Shown here: piece by piece, positions 29,501 through 41,971 of the stretch
Numbering within the stretch: position 1 is the stretch's first letter
Layout of the letters: each line of letters begins with the position of its first letter
Source: Plantago major
Lineage: Eukaryota; Streptophyta; Magnoliopsida; Lamiales; Plantaginaceae
NCBI GenBank assembly: GCA_026545765.1
Contig: JAIFAC010000007.1
Coordinates: 1,178,001-1,242,000 of the forward strand
Reading direction: 5' to 3'
DNA length: 64,000 bases
The notes under the pieces: generated by a model
What the model was told of the DNA's origin: nothing
Database searches by the model: none
What the model saw: the letters and a program-made list of their open reading frames with translations, nothing else
Program-made: the position numbers and the translations under genes

Positions 29501-31200
29501 TGTAAGAATGTGATAGTATAAGATCTACAAGACGTAAGCAAACTTCCCCTATATTCTCCAAAGCATCTGTTATAAGTACAGTTATCCATCATACCACAGG
29601 ACAGGATTCTTTATAGTAGACACTTAATATGAATTTAACGAAAATGTACCGGGCTTATAAGATAGTAGGGAGAAATGATTTGTCCCTCATACCAAGAATA
29701 GGGGAGATTTTGTGAAGGCATATAAGCAAGGCTAAATATAGACATGAAAAAGGAACGTATTTTGTATTGTAAGTTATAAGTAAGTCTAGTGTAAATGTAG
29801 TAATTTATAGTATAAAGTAAGAGCTACCTCCAGTATTTGTTGTGATATATATATATATATAGGAAATATAATTAATTGTAACGGGAAGAGCATAACAACA
29901 TTAGTGAGAGCTAAGGATATTGCATTGGTCAAGCAAGGATGACTTACAAAAAAAAATCTATTTCCGTATTCCAAATTGTCACTATAGAAGTATAAAGAGA
30001 GGCATTGCTCTATAATAATTGTTTGATAAGCTTTTGCTCTGAGTAGATACCTAAAATTGTATCGCAAGTTGTTGCGCCAAAAGTAAAAATAGATGAGCTT
30101 TATAGTATAAATTGGATCCAAGTATGTAATATTAGATAAGAAAATAGTAAGTGAAGGTAGATCAGCTTTTTTTGTTTTCATTATAGTTAAAGGCAGAGAA
30201 GATCCATATCATACATGTGTTTAGATAGAAGATTTAGTAGAATTAGGTGCTCAAGGAACACAACCGAGTACATACAGTGCATTTAGTGAAATAACTTACA
30301 CAAAAAGAAAAGGGAGTTGATAGGAATCCAAAGAACAAATATATATAATCTTTCATACTTAATAGCCAAGAAAAGTTTATAAACTTCTTGCACATGTAAC
30401 GTTTAATTAGAGTAGTTATAGTAGTACACAAGGCCAAGGGTTCACGTCGGATTGCAAAAAAAGATAGAGTAGCTATATCCACGAGTAACTTCTATAACCA
30501 AAAAGTTTCTCCTAGCCTTTCTTGAGGTTTCATTAGGAGTAGACATTCTCAAACATAAAAAGTTGTGAAACCCTTTTTTAAAAAATAAATATTCAGATCT
30601 TGGGGCGAAGACCGTAGTTTACCCTATCCCATTATATCTTGCTGTGTAATAATTTCAAAACAGTCTCATTAGGAAAGATCTCGATTTGACATATTCTACT
30701 ATATTATATTCTATAATTTGTTGATCTACTTCGCGCAAAAAAGTAACAAATTATCCCTGGTAAACGCAGATAGAACCTAAAGGTAATATAAATAAATAGG
30801 GCCGAGTAAAGACCGAAATAACTTATATATTCAGTAGTGCCTTAATTTGTATATAATCTATTGTTGGAGTTACTGGAAGAATATTTGAAGCATAGTTTAT
30901 AAATCATAGTTGTCTCATGTAGTACAGTACCCTAAAAGAAAGAAAAGTTAAGAGGAAAGTCATTCTTTAATTTGTGTACATGTTTATACATGAAAGTTAA
31001 AATAAAAAAGTTTGTGGATGTAGTAACACCAGAATTTCTAGGTGTAAGTATACTACCTCTAACATTGGGAAATAAAAGGGAGAGATATAAATCTTCTTTC
31101 GGCATAGTAATAGTAAATACAAGGTTAAGTAACAAACGTTAATTTAGTATTATTTTAGTAGAAAATAGAAATAATAAGGGCAGATATTGATTATCACACG
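26541..31200. other. AT-rich region with several mid-length open frames, no recognised gene
   Basis: This stretch holds three of the four longest frames in the window: 27773-28153 (-, 126 codons), 28576-28890 (+, 104) and 29786-30181 (-, 131), plus 30243-30482 (-, 79) and 30932-31135 (-, 67). The translations are rich in Leu, Ile, Phe, Tyr and Ser, as chance frames in T-rich strands are. They share no common frame, and I recognise no motif. The two frames above 125 codons are only slightly longer than the fall-off of shorter frames predicts. I regard them as probably fortuitous. Confidence 0.5.
29845..29861. repeat. AT dinucleotide tract
   Basis: About 8.5 copies of AT. It lies inside the 131-codon minus-strand frame and contributes a low-complexity Tyr-Ile run there, which counts against that frame being a gene. 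Confidence 0.85.
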
Positions 31201-32650
31201 AGTACTAAAGAGAAAGCGCTTATAAAGAACACAGTACTTATATCTTTTATATAATAATTATTGTTTGGTCTTTTAGACTATACAAAGTAGAGGTTCCTAG
31301 ATTAAAGAAAAAACACCTTTGCCCATATATGTTTATTCTTAAGAACAAGTATTGGTTGGATCTATATAAAAAATAGAAAATGATTGTAACAAGTATAATT
31401 CTTTACACATTATAATAGGATTAAAACATATACCGTAGCTAGATTAACCAAAAGATTTTTCCATTTAGTTGGAACTAACTAGATTTTATACACAAAATAT
31501 CACAGAAAGATAGTTATCACAGACATACCGAGAAGGAATATAGAAGCATAGGAGCAGTAAGAATAAGAAATAGAAGAGACGGAAGTATTATATAGGTTAA
31601 GATTACTCCGAGGAAGAGATAATTAGGAACATAGTGTACTCCCTTAATTGTCATAATTGGAAGTGTATCCTCTATTTTGTTGTATCAAAGAAGACTATGC
31701 TCGGGAGAAGTGAAAAGATTGATTTTTTTTTATTGAAAGAAAGAAGAACTTATTCTACTAAGAGTACGTTACGTCCATTCTGCTTGTTTCAGTAAAGAGA
31801 AGAGTTTATTTAGCACCTAAAATACAATTGTTTGTTGTGCGAGCTATAATATAAAATGAAAGGAATGCCTCCTTATACCATCTAGCAACTATTTATTCAT
31901 AATCGCGATTCCCCAATTTATATCCCTGTTCCTAGAGATTACTACAAATACATTAAAGGCAATAAGGAAAGATCCCGTCATTATCATTGTTATATACTAT
32001 AAATTATTATTAATTATTAGAACTCGAGTTTGTTATTAGTAATTAAAGGACACCGGAGAGACTACATTTGGTAATGATCAATTTCGGATCTTCAAGGAAA
32101 TGTGAGAAGTACGCTATATATCTAGTAAGAACACTATAATACAGTATAGCTTTTATTTTTATGTATTACAGGAAGTAATGCACTATATCCAAATTTATAT
32201 CTTATCCTTTTCCTTTCAGAGTGTCTCATATACCTGACCATCATGTATCCTTAAATTGTTTTTTAGTCCGTTCTTACATGAAACTTATATGTTTTTCTTC
32301 TTCTATTTTCTTATTTTTTTGTCTTTTTTCATTCAATTCCAGAAGTTTCCAAGTGTTCATATTGGTTTAAGTCTTTTTTTTATAGGCTCTTCTTCCGTGG
32401 ATGGATAGGGATAATAAATAGCTGTATATGAAATGCACAAGAATATTTTAGTATCTATAAAGCACTCTTTGATTCCCTCAATAGGAAATTTATAACTAGG
32501 TATTGGCATTAATTTCCTTGTAGCACCCATAGAGTCCATTTAAGATTAATATCCCAACTTTTTCTTTCGTTTTTTTTTGATATTAGAAGTTCTAGCTAGC
32601 ATTAGCCTAACTACTCTAAGGGACACACATTTTTATTTAATATATTAATA

Positions 32651-32668
32651 ATATATATATATATATAT
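32651..32668. repeat. AT dinucleotide tract
   Basis: Nine copies of AT, directly preceded by a further AT-rich stretch. Confidence 0.85.
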
Positions 32669-33671
32669 GTTATAGAAGAATACGTATAGATGAGGTTCTA
32701 TTCTAACCTGCTTAATTAGGACTTGCCCTAGCACAACAGTATTATCTTACATTATTGGTACGGTACTTGGGGTTTCAAAAAAGTTAAGAAAGGGTAAATT
32801 TATGCCATTTTTGTTAATACTTGCTTGTTGGAAAAAGCCTACTCCTATTATCCAACTCCAAATCTTCAAATAGAAAATTACCTATCACCTTCTTTAACGA
32901 AATAAAACGATCAATTTACTATGACGGAAAACGAGCCCATCATATTACTTACATATTAAGCACAATGAAATTCTATATATATTCGAGGAAGGGAAAATCA
33001 TTTCGTTACTTTAACTAAATGTGTACTTTATTTTATTAACGTTGACTATATCTCTACCTGTTCTCTCACAAGTAGTTCTCTATTATTATTATTAATAGTG
33101 TTCGACGCAACCAAGAATTGTCATTTTTTGTATCTAGAGTATAGACGAAATGAAGTGCCAAACAAAAGCCGAGATAGTAATTTGTAGTGGCAGTAAGCCC
33201 TTACTTACTTATTCTTAATTCAGTTTTTCTTATTCTCTATATGTGTTTTTTACCTTACAAGTTTTGTCTTACTATTTTTGGCAAGAAAAGAGGTTGTATG
33301 CTTGACTACCGATTCTTGATGACATTTCACTACCGGCAAAACCACGTCGAGGAAATAAGAAGAGGAATGTTTGCGAAAACTTTATCTCATAATGATGCAA
33401 ACTCTATCTATAGTGGACAAAGACAAAAAACGACTAGACCAGCAGAGAAGCCTAAACCATAAATAAAATGGAAAGAGAGAAGTGTCAATTTCCAAACGAA
33501 AAGTAAGAGTCAATTATATCCTCTACTTAGTTCAAAAGGAAGGAACCCCTAGAGAAAGAAGTCCAAATTAAAATTAAAGTAACGAAGATTAAGATTTAAG
33601 TATTCTTCTTAACTTAAGAAGTAGAATAAATAGTATAATTGCGAACTTGGCTTTACTTTATTTCTTTATTT

Positions 33672-33700
33672 AATAGGATAAAATGGAATAGGATAAAATC
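33672..33700. repeat. 15-bp tandem duplication
   Basis: The unit AATAGGATAAAATGG is followed directly by AATAGGATAAAATC. The shared core is 13 bases. Confidence 0.85.
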
Positions 33701-34738
33701 TTGACTAGATCAAATAGACCCTTCTTTGTAGTCAGATAGAAATATAGCGTTAAATCACCGATACCTACTGCTAGATTCCTTATTTCAATTGCCTTAGAAA
33801 ATACTCTTTTTTATGTTTCGTCCATTTACTTTTGCTTGGCTTGAAGGCCGAACATTAAGGTGGTAGTTAGTATATTTCTGGTTGGATTGATTCAATAATT
33901 GGAATTTCTACTACCTACGAATAATATGGAGTTAAGTCAATACAAAAAAAGGAAAGAAAACGTTATTTTTCTGTTATCAATATCAATGACTTAATTGCAC
34001 AGTTGGTTACAGTCTTTATTTATAAGAATTGGATAGAATTGTTAGGCTTAATACACTTATTTAAAAGAGAATGTAGGCTATTTTTTCCTTACTCTGCTGC
34101 TATTCTTCCTTTTTTCTTTTTACACGTAGACCACTTCTTAATTTATTATGAGATTATGACAACCTACCCTGCACAATATCTCGCAAATATGCAAATAGAA
34201 ATTCCGCTTGTAGCAGAGTACTTCTATTAGAATTAGATAGAATTAGAAATGCGGGTTGCTTTACCACAGCGTCCTTATCCCTACAAACTTTAAATATATA
34301 TATTTTTTTGACTTAGAATGATTTCTTAGCTCCCGAGCAAGTAAAAACAAACAATTATATAAGGACTCTATTATTTAGGTAAGCTGTTCTCTCTTATAGA
34401 AATTCTAGGTTTCATCTCTCTTATAAATATAAACTAAAAAACTATACGGGTTCTTTTTTTTCATATCATAGATTGGTAGACCCTTTATTAATTATCTTTG
34501 ATTCTTCGCACAAATTAGAAGGGTATTTGTACTTTGACTTCTAACATCGTTGGAAAAAGAAGATTGTTGGGTTGACGATTCCTTGCTAGCTAGCATTGTG
34601 TATTATACTCAGTAAGTTACTACCAAAAGAGGAGAGGTTTGTTACTACATAAATACCACGGTTCAATTTAAATGCTCTGTTTTATTCTGCTTTTGACTCC
34701 TGGAATGCATATTGTTTAGAATCTAAAAGGGTAAAAGG

Positions 34739-34776
34739 TATATATATATATCTATATATATATATATATATATATA
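34739..34776. repeat. TA dinucleotide tract, 38 bp
   Basis: Alternating TA interrupted once by a C near 34752. It is the longest AT microsatellite in the window together with the one at 50480, is self-complementary, and is a likely cruciform or slippage site. Confidence 0.9.
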
Positions 34777-34817
34777 GAAGGGTGTTCTTCCTGATGTTTG
34801 GAAAGGAGAGAAGGATT

Positions 34818-34843
34818 TCTTCTTGTCTTGTCTTCTTGTCTTG
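34818..34843. repeat. 13-bp perfect tandem duplication
   Basis: The unit TCTTCTTGTCTTG occurs twice head to tail with no mismatch. Confidence 0.9.
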
Positions 34844-36140
34844 TACGTATATTGATTATGCGTCGCGTCGAATAGTGGATTTCGCAAGTCGTAAACTCAC
34901 ATAGACGTTATAAAAAAGATATACACATAAAGTTTTGAACTCATAGATACAGTCTTAATATAAAAGTAAGAGCAAAGGACAACTGCCGTTTAAATTTTGC
35001 ATTTGAATCTTTTTTCGAAATTACGAATATACTTTAATTTTTAATAGTCCAATTAATTCCTATTCTTGCCAAGAGATATCCTCTTTAGGCTGGGTGTTTG
35101 TTCTTTCTTTGTTTGTGTACTTTAATTTAAAGGACTGACTAGAAAATAAATATAAAACGTGACGTGAGAGGATTATAACCGTAGCGTACGGCTAATTAAT
35201 TATATCTTAGAAGCAGTTTGTTTTCTCGGAGTTGTTGAGCCAAAGACAAGTCTAAAATCTAATAAAAAAGAACTACCCCCCATCACCCACCTATAATTAA
35301 TTTGATAATTTATCTACGAAAGATTAACTTCTGGAGAAATGAAAAAGAGAAAAAGTAGAAGAATATAGAACATCAAAGGCAGACTTGGAAACAAGGATCA
35401 TCGTATCGAGCAATTCATCATATCAAAGTACGCTGTAACTCCCATGTGCTTGCTGGATCACATATCACTTCCATGTTTATTAAAAAAGTTGTTAGGCGTA
35501 GGTCTTTCTTTTATGCTTAGTATAGTACTTAGAACTAGTAGAATATTGAATAGGAATATATAGAAGTGTCTACCCTTAATTAGGTAGGGCAATTGTCCTT
35601 ATACAAGAAATAATCTCTTCCAACAAACAAAAATATTCAATCCTTGACTTTATGCTTAACAAAGTCCTTCTTTCAAACATGGCCAAAGAAGAAATGTTAA
35701 TGGCAGATGGATTTTTTAGTTGGCTCAACCGAAACATATAATATAGAAACTTTATGAATTATAAGTCAAGAATAGAAAGAATCAAATAGAATTAATACTG
35801 CTAGACCAAGAATCTTTTTAGCTACTAGATCATTTTAGAAACTCTCTGCGTACATCACTATCCGAACTCAAACCTCATCCTCATATTCTTGTACGTTAGT
35901 TAGAAAATCAAATTAGGTAGAATTAAGAAGTAATTAAGTATTAGTATAGTATCACTACTCTATATTAGATTGTTCTGAAAAAAGCTTCCTTGTGATGTCT
36001 GCTAGCATGTACGACGAATCTTAGAATGCATTTATTTTACCAAAAAAAGACGTAGAGGTGGATCGTAAATCTCATATCGTATTTCATACCCATAAATAAA
36101 GCCCAGGTAATAAAAAAATACACGCATATAGATGAATTAC

Positions 36141-36175
36141 TCCTTTATTTAAAAATTCATTCATTAAATAAAGGA
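36141..36175. repeat. Perfect 12-bp inverted repeat (hairpin)
   Basis: The arm TCCTTTATTTAA (36141-36152) pairs perfectly with TTAAATAAAGGA (36164-36175) across an 11-base loop. The arms are AT-rich with two G:C pairs at the outer end. There is no flanking gene, so a terminator role has no support. It could be a replication- or transcript-level structure, or a relic of a small inverted duplication. Confidence 0.85.
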
Positions 36176-37550
36176 TGGTCATATTTTTAGCAATCGACCA
36201 ATAAGCGTCTGTTTTGTTACTTAAATTATTAGCTTAAATCAATAAATTTGAAAACCAGTTTGGGAAGGCTGAAGACCTAGTTGCTCTAAAGAGAGATTCA
36301 ACTTATTAACTTTTTATTGACACTACGCTTTTGTTACTAGTGTTAGTTATTATATTATATATTTGTATATATTTGAAGCCACTCTTCCTTGACGAGTTCC
36401 TCTTAGATTTAAACTTGAGAAAAACATTGATGTGTTAAACAAATTTCCTTTTTTTGTTTGAAGACAACTCTTGACCGTTTCTAATCAAAGAAACATATGC
36501 AATGCAATTAGGTCGTGTTCGTAGAAGATAGAATTTTGAAGAAAGAATAGTTGTTGAAGCCGTCTAAGCGCTAAGTGAGCTACTGATATAAAGTAAAATT
36601 CTAGCTAAGACTATAACAGTATGTCGTGTAGGTTTATGAGTTAGTAGGGCTCTTCGTTCGTAACATATGTTGTATAATTTTTCTTTTCTGTTAGAGTAGA
36701 TAAGGGCAGTGGATTCTAGTCTATTTTTTATTTATTTTAATTAAATATATTTACCAACAATAAAATGAAGATCCTACTCAAGTATGCCTATAATGTATTC
36801 CTTTCAACTTTCAACTATACGTGTAAGTAAGAAATACTATGAAGACTATAATACGTTTCCCGGATACAACTCTTTTTCTCGCAATAATAACTCCGTAAAA
36901 TGTTGTTATTCTTCACCGTAACTCTATTCTTCACTAATCTCTCCTGGACGATCCTTTTCTTTAGTTATAATTTTATTTAGTATCTTTTGTGGAGGCAATG
37001 AAGAAATAAGAACTATTTTGAAAAGAAAAGGATATGTTGAGGAAAGACCAAACAAAGCCTAAAGGGTTCTATTTATTTTATTATTGGCTGTTCGCACAAA
37101 AAGCCCGTTTCATTATGAGCGAATATCTTTCCATTTATCTCTCTCTTTCTATTACCGACACCGAATGTAGATTGACTCTTATAGATTCTATAGAAAATAC
37201 AAAAAAATAGCAAGAAACGGAAAATGTAATTAATAAAAACTTATGATATTATTGTACCAGTGCTAGATTTATTTAAAAATTCGGCCTAAGAAACGTCTGC
37301 TTTTGTGAACAAATCGACATCCCCAATTACATATTACATTACATCTACTTACTAGAGATTGGCTGCTGGATAAACGCCGTGTAGTATTTATTGGACATTC
37401 ACGAGTGAATGATATTCGTGTGTTCTCTCACGTTCTGATTAATAATCTCATGCAAAGTTAACATTGTTTGCAGAAAGAAAGAATCCAACAATTAATAATA
37501 GATACGAGACATATTAATAGTTATAATAGTTAATAGGCAAGAAAGGAATT

Positions 37551-38144
37551 GTGACCCAAAGGTTTCTTCTTTTTTGTGACCTCTTCTTCTTCCATATAAC
37601 CTTTGAAAGGTGTTTCTTTTACATCGGGTTTTTTCACAAATCTGAAAGACTCATAGGAGTGGTGGTCTTCATTGAGCATAGGACAATTCATTTACTATTT
37701 ATTTTGCTACCGTATTGCTGTTGTTGTAAACGCGTCCAGGGCAGAATCTTCTATATTTGTTCTTTATTTTCAACTTACCAAATCGTATACCAGTCCCTAA
37801 CAAATTATTTTCGAACTGTAATCAGCAATGGCAATTATTCCTATAGACTTGTATTTTTTCATGAAGGAAGGGTTCTGCTTTTTCAAAACGAAGCAACACC
37901 TGCATTTTCTCTCTTTTCCAAGATTTTTCCACACACAAAGAGCCAACCTGTATTACTACAAATATATACAAACATAATTTCCATTTATAACCACACACTA
38001 TATTCCTGGCGTACAAAAAAGTTCTATATTTGTTGTTTCTTATTGTCCTTTGCCTATGTTTTTTTTACCAGAATGGATTATACACTTTATTTATTTGCGA
38101 TTATGATATCTCAATTACACGCCTCAGAAATTCGATTTTACTGA
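37551..38144 (+). CDS. Uncertain hypothetical ORF, 197 codons (longest in window)
   Basis: This frame opens with GTG and runs 197 codons to TGA, against 131 for the next longest frame, so it is a length outlier in this stop-dense DNA. The translation is rich in Phe, Tyr, Ile, Ser and Cys, with several hydrophobic stretches (about residues 6-27, 49-61 and 155-165) and a run of four Cys around residues 56-59. I recognise no family or motif. By hand count about 68 of 197 third positions are G or C (about 35%), no different from the surrounding DNA, and codon use shows no preference. A pyrimidine-rich plus strand also lowers the chance of stop codons. No ribosome binding site is obvious before the GTG, and the opposite strand has a 64-codon frame inside it. 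More likely fortuitous than real; it is the best single coding candidate here. Confidence 0.18.
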   Translation: MTQRFLLFCDLFFFHITFERCFFYIGFFHKSERLIGVVVFIEHRTIHLLFILLPYCCCCKRVQGRIFYICSLFSTYQIVYQSLTNYFRTVISNGNYSYRLVFFHEGRVLLFQNEATPAFSLFSKIFPHTKSQPVLLQIYTNIISIYNHTLYSWRTKKFYICCFLLSFAYVFFTRMDYTLYLFAIMISQLHASEIRFY

Positions 38145-38572
38145 TGAAAGAACTCCATAAGATAGAATTATTAGATAGAATAATAATTAATACATAAAGG
38201 GAAAATCCTTGATTATAATAAATAAATATAAATAAATATATTATATATAATTATAAAATTATAGATTCGAAGAAGGAAACAACATTTTGGTGTCATTAAC
38301 AATACAATTCTTTGGAGAAAAAATAAGTCCTTTATAAGCTGAATGCCATACTTTGGAAAACAGAACATAATAGAGGCTAACGAGAAATGCTACAGGAATA
38401 CCTAATCTAAAAAAGGAAAGAAAGAAAGGTCTAGGTAGAAAAAATATGATGAACAATAATTAAGTTATAACCGCAAATAAAATATAAAAGACGCTATTAC
38501 ATGGAGCACACGGCGTAGGAAGGCACCTAAAACTTTTCTTTCTTGAAACAAGGAGTTACTCAGTTTAGCCAT

Positions 38573-38592
38573 TATAAACTTATATAAACTTA
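38573..38592. repeat. 10-bp perfect tandem duplication
   Basis: TATAAACTTA occurs twice in a row. Confidence 0.85.
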
Positions 38593-38671
38593 TACAATTA
38601 ATTACCCGAAGCAAAACTTCTAACCATAATGAAAAAAATGATTAAAACGAATGAATAATTTAAAACGATTC

Positions 38672-38686
38672 ACCCCAAAAAGGGGT
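38672..38686. repeat. Small G+C hairpin
   Basis: ACCCC and GGGGT flank an AAAAA loop. The five-pair, mostly G:C stem is unusual in this AT-rich DNA. It is not followed by a T run, so there is no intrinsic-terminator signature, and no gene ends nearby. Confidence 0.75.
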
Positions 38687-41600
38687 AGGGTCTATGGAAA
38701 TGATATTGGCATGTGTACTTTTTTTTAGAGATTCTATAAGCAGCACTATGCTCTGTTAGTTCCTGTCACTAAAAAAGCAGTCCTTTAGAAACATAATAAC
38801 AGGTTGCTAAAGGTATTTCACTTGTTGTATGTAGATATAACTAGTTTTCTAGTAAATCTATTAAATTCATATTCATAATTAGACCAAAATTTCTGTACAA
38901 AGGAAGCTTTCATTAGGTATTTTCAAAAAAAAATAAATGTAGTATTATTCTTGCAGTTTAGAGAACAAAACATTGGTAAAGTACGGCAAACGTATTAATA
39001 AATACAAAATAAATCTTTTTCTACTTAGACAAAAAAACAAGGAGAGATTATTTCCTCTTCATGATAGCATTTATAGAACTCTAAGGAAATGTAGTTTTGG
39101 ACTCTCTTTCATTCATATTAGCGATGATTTTTGGCTAGCAGTGAGTAATATTTCTTCCTTTGGCATGCATCGAAAATATGAGCTTTCGTTCTTCCTCTCC
39201 TTTCTATTTCTTATTTCTATCCCTTATCTTATGGTCTGAGAGTTTCTACTGCTTTGCTTGCTTGACTTTCCAACCATTTTTGAAATTGTCTAGGGAATTG
39301 TTTCTTGTCTCGATAGTTATTGCACTTCCCGCCAATTCATTCATACATAGTATTCTAAGAAGAAGTGTATTTAAGAAAGAAGACTTTTTTATCCTTTAGT
39401 TAATAAAATCTATGTATTCCTTACGTAGAATAATTTACTCCGTTTTCTGTACCCGAAATAAGCATAGCATACTTCTCACTTTTTTATTTAGAACTGTTCC
39501 CTTTACGAATATTTATATAAAACGAATATCTGCTGAGGTATTCTTGTATATTTTATATTTGAATTACATGGATTACAAAGGAAAAATCCCTACCTTATTA
39601 ATAAGGGCGAGTTGTAAAATTGTAAATTAAATAGAGTTGTGATTCGTAGTTTTTGAAAGTGTTGTATTTTTAAGAAGAAATCGATCAATACAAAAAAGAG
39701 GAAATAGAATTTCGTGTTGGCACGCGAGTAGACACGTTTGGGCTTAGTAGATGCAGATAGATGCAGAGTATAAATTCAGTACTCATCGGACAAATCTTAG
39801 GCATTTCTTAGGCATTAAGGAGAAACACCTCGAAAGTCCGAGACATAAAAATTATTCCGGCATAAACATAAGAAAGCATGCTTGATTCACTAGTTTAATA
39901 TCCTTTGTCATACAACAAACAATAAATAAGTTGTTGATAAGGTATTCTTAGCCGACTCTTTATCTTTTCCAAGAACTCAGTCATCAAAACGGAACATAGA
40001 CTTAGGTAATTGTGTAAGCTTACTGTTTTGTTGGCATATACTCGTTTTATTATATAGATTATTATGTAGAATGGACATATTATCAATCACGTTTAGAGAT
40101 AGAGGAAAAAGAGATACTTGGGCAAGAGAAATAGGGACATAAGAGAGAAAATCAATCAGAATTACTGCCATCGCCAAAGAATACAGAAATAAATAAATAA
40201 TGGAATGATAGAATAGATAAGATTAGAAAAAAAGAGATAGCTTAGTAAAATCTATAAATTAGAACAAGTGTCAGGGACAAGGAAGCCAGTTTCCAAGTAA
40301 ATCGCTAGAAATAAGGTATAAGCGGCCCACTGCTCAAAAATGTTTTTCATAAGGAGGAGTCTAAAAAGAAGAATGCAAAGCAAAAATTATCTACTTAAGA
40401 GGAATCGGTGTGTTGTGCAGTAAGCAATAATAATAATGCATAACCATAACTTGAGAGAACTCTGATAGAACATTGTATGTAGTACGTTATTCTTCTTAAA
40501 ATTATATACTCCAATTTCTAAGTCATGTAAGACACATACCTTCTTTCTTTATTTATTAGATTAGTCCAAATTTCAAAACGTCTAAGATCCAAAAACAAAG
40601 TTCATTCTTTGCAATCTTTCTCATTGTTAGAAGGTTTTCCATAAATAAATGTTGCAGTCAAACTTACAGATGTTTCTTCATCAATAATACAGTATTATTT
40701 ATTATAAATTCGAAGAAAGTATCTATACTCTTTTTGTTTTTGTAGACAGAGTACAGTACAAATAACGACCTCAAAATGATGATATCTAGTAGACCCTCTC
40801 TCTATAAATAAAAAATTGTTTTACTCTACTTCTTCCTTACTTTTACTTTTCTCTGACTTATCCCAGTCCTGGACGGTACTCCTTGGTCTTTCAAATTTCC
40901 CCATTTGTAAAGGTAAAGAATGAAAACTACTGTATTTGTATTTATCAAAAAGAATGAAATTATTAGAATCTTATTTTCTTTTCTTTAACGACGAAATCTT
41001 CTAACTTTGTAAACAAACCTATTCTTGTATCTTTATATTATTAGCGTTCTCTATACAATACACAGAAACTCGCTCGAGGGGTCTTGTGAAGTAATTTCGA
41101 CGATTTGCTGGAGTAATCTTTAGAACTCTCTGTTGAAATTTTATTTATTATATTTTTGTTTGATAGCCTTTACTTTAATAATAATAAATAGATTTTATTT
41201 TGTCTCCTGTGAAGCACTTCTTCTCTGTTTTTTGCTACCCTACAACAACATTGCTATATTCTCGGTGATCCCGCCTCCGTGGAATTATTGCTGTACTTGG
41301 TCGAGACTTGTAGTAAATATTTAGAGAGAAATACGTCTTTAATTTGGGTTACTATCTCTCTTCTATATCATTTAAGCTTGTATAAATACATCTGTTGCGG
41401 GCGGAAGTGGACTTTATCGTTACCTAATAATTAGAAGAAATAAAAAGTCGTGTGTAGAACTTACCTTATTTTGATTAGATTCAACCGAAAACAGAAAAAA
41501 GCATGTAGTAGGTCGATCAGAAACATCTATGCCTTATAAATATTAAGGAAAATAAGTCAATTCCAAAATATGCTCAGTTAGCAAAAAACTTGTAGAGAAA

Positions 41601-41953
41601 TTTACTCGGAGTGCTACAAAGTTACGGAAGCGGTTCGGCTTACAATCCAAAATAGGAAATTTTCAAAAGGAAGAGAAAAGACATAATTTAGGTAGTCTCT
41701 TTTACACTTTTACGTTAAAATAACAATAAAATATAGATAAAGTATTTCACTAAGAATATACACACACGCATAATCTTACTCACAACCTTGCTTTGGATGG
41801 AAATCTTACAAAATTGACTACAATGAATGCATAATAATTCACTCGTAGTATCAGTATCCTAGTATAGACAGACCAACACAAATGTCCTTTTATTTAGCTA
41901 TGTAGTTTTGCAATTCTCAATTCTAATAATCCTAACCAAAAGGGGTTACTTTA

Positions 41954-41971
41954 AGATGTATGAGATGTATG
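41954..41971. repeat. 9-bp perfect tandem duplication
   Basis: AGATGTATG occurs twice in a row. Confidence 0.8.

Larger units (their letters stand above)
31201..37550. other. Gene-free AT-rich region
   Basis: The longest frame is 91 codons (33187-33462, + strand; see findings). The rest are 60-75 codons with no recognisable products. The region holds an AT microsatellite at 32651, a TA tract at 34739, tandem duplications at 33672 and 34818, and a perfect hairpin at 36141. I saw nothing else. Confidence 0.65.

Noticed and set aside
29786-30181. 131-codon minus-strand frame as a membrane protein
   Set aside because: Contains an AT microsatellite, has no motif, and is only marginally longer than chance predicts.
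38672-38686. Hairpin as an intrinsic transcription terminator
   Set aside because: No T run follows and no gene ends nearby.
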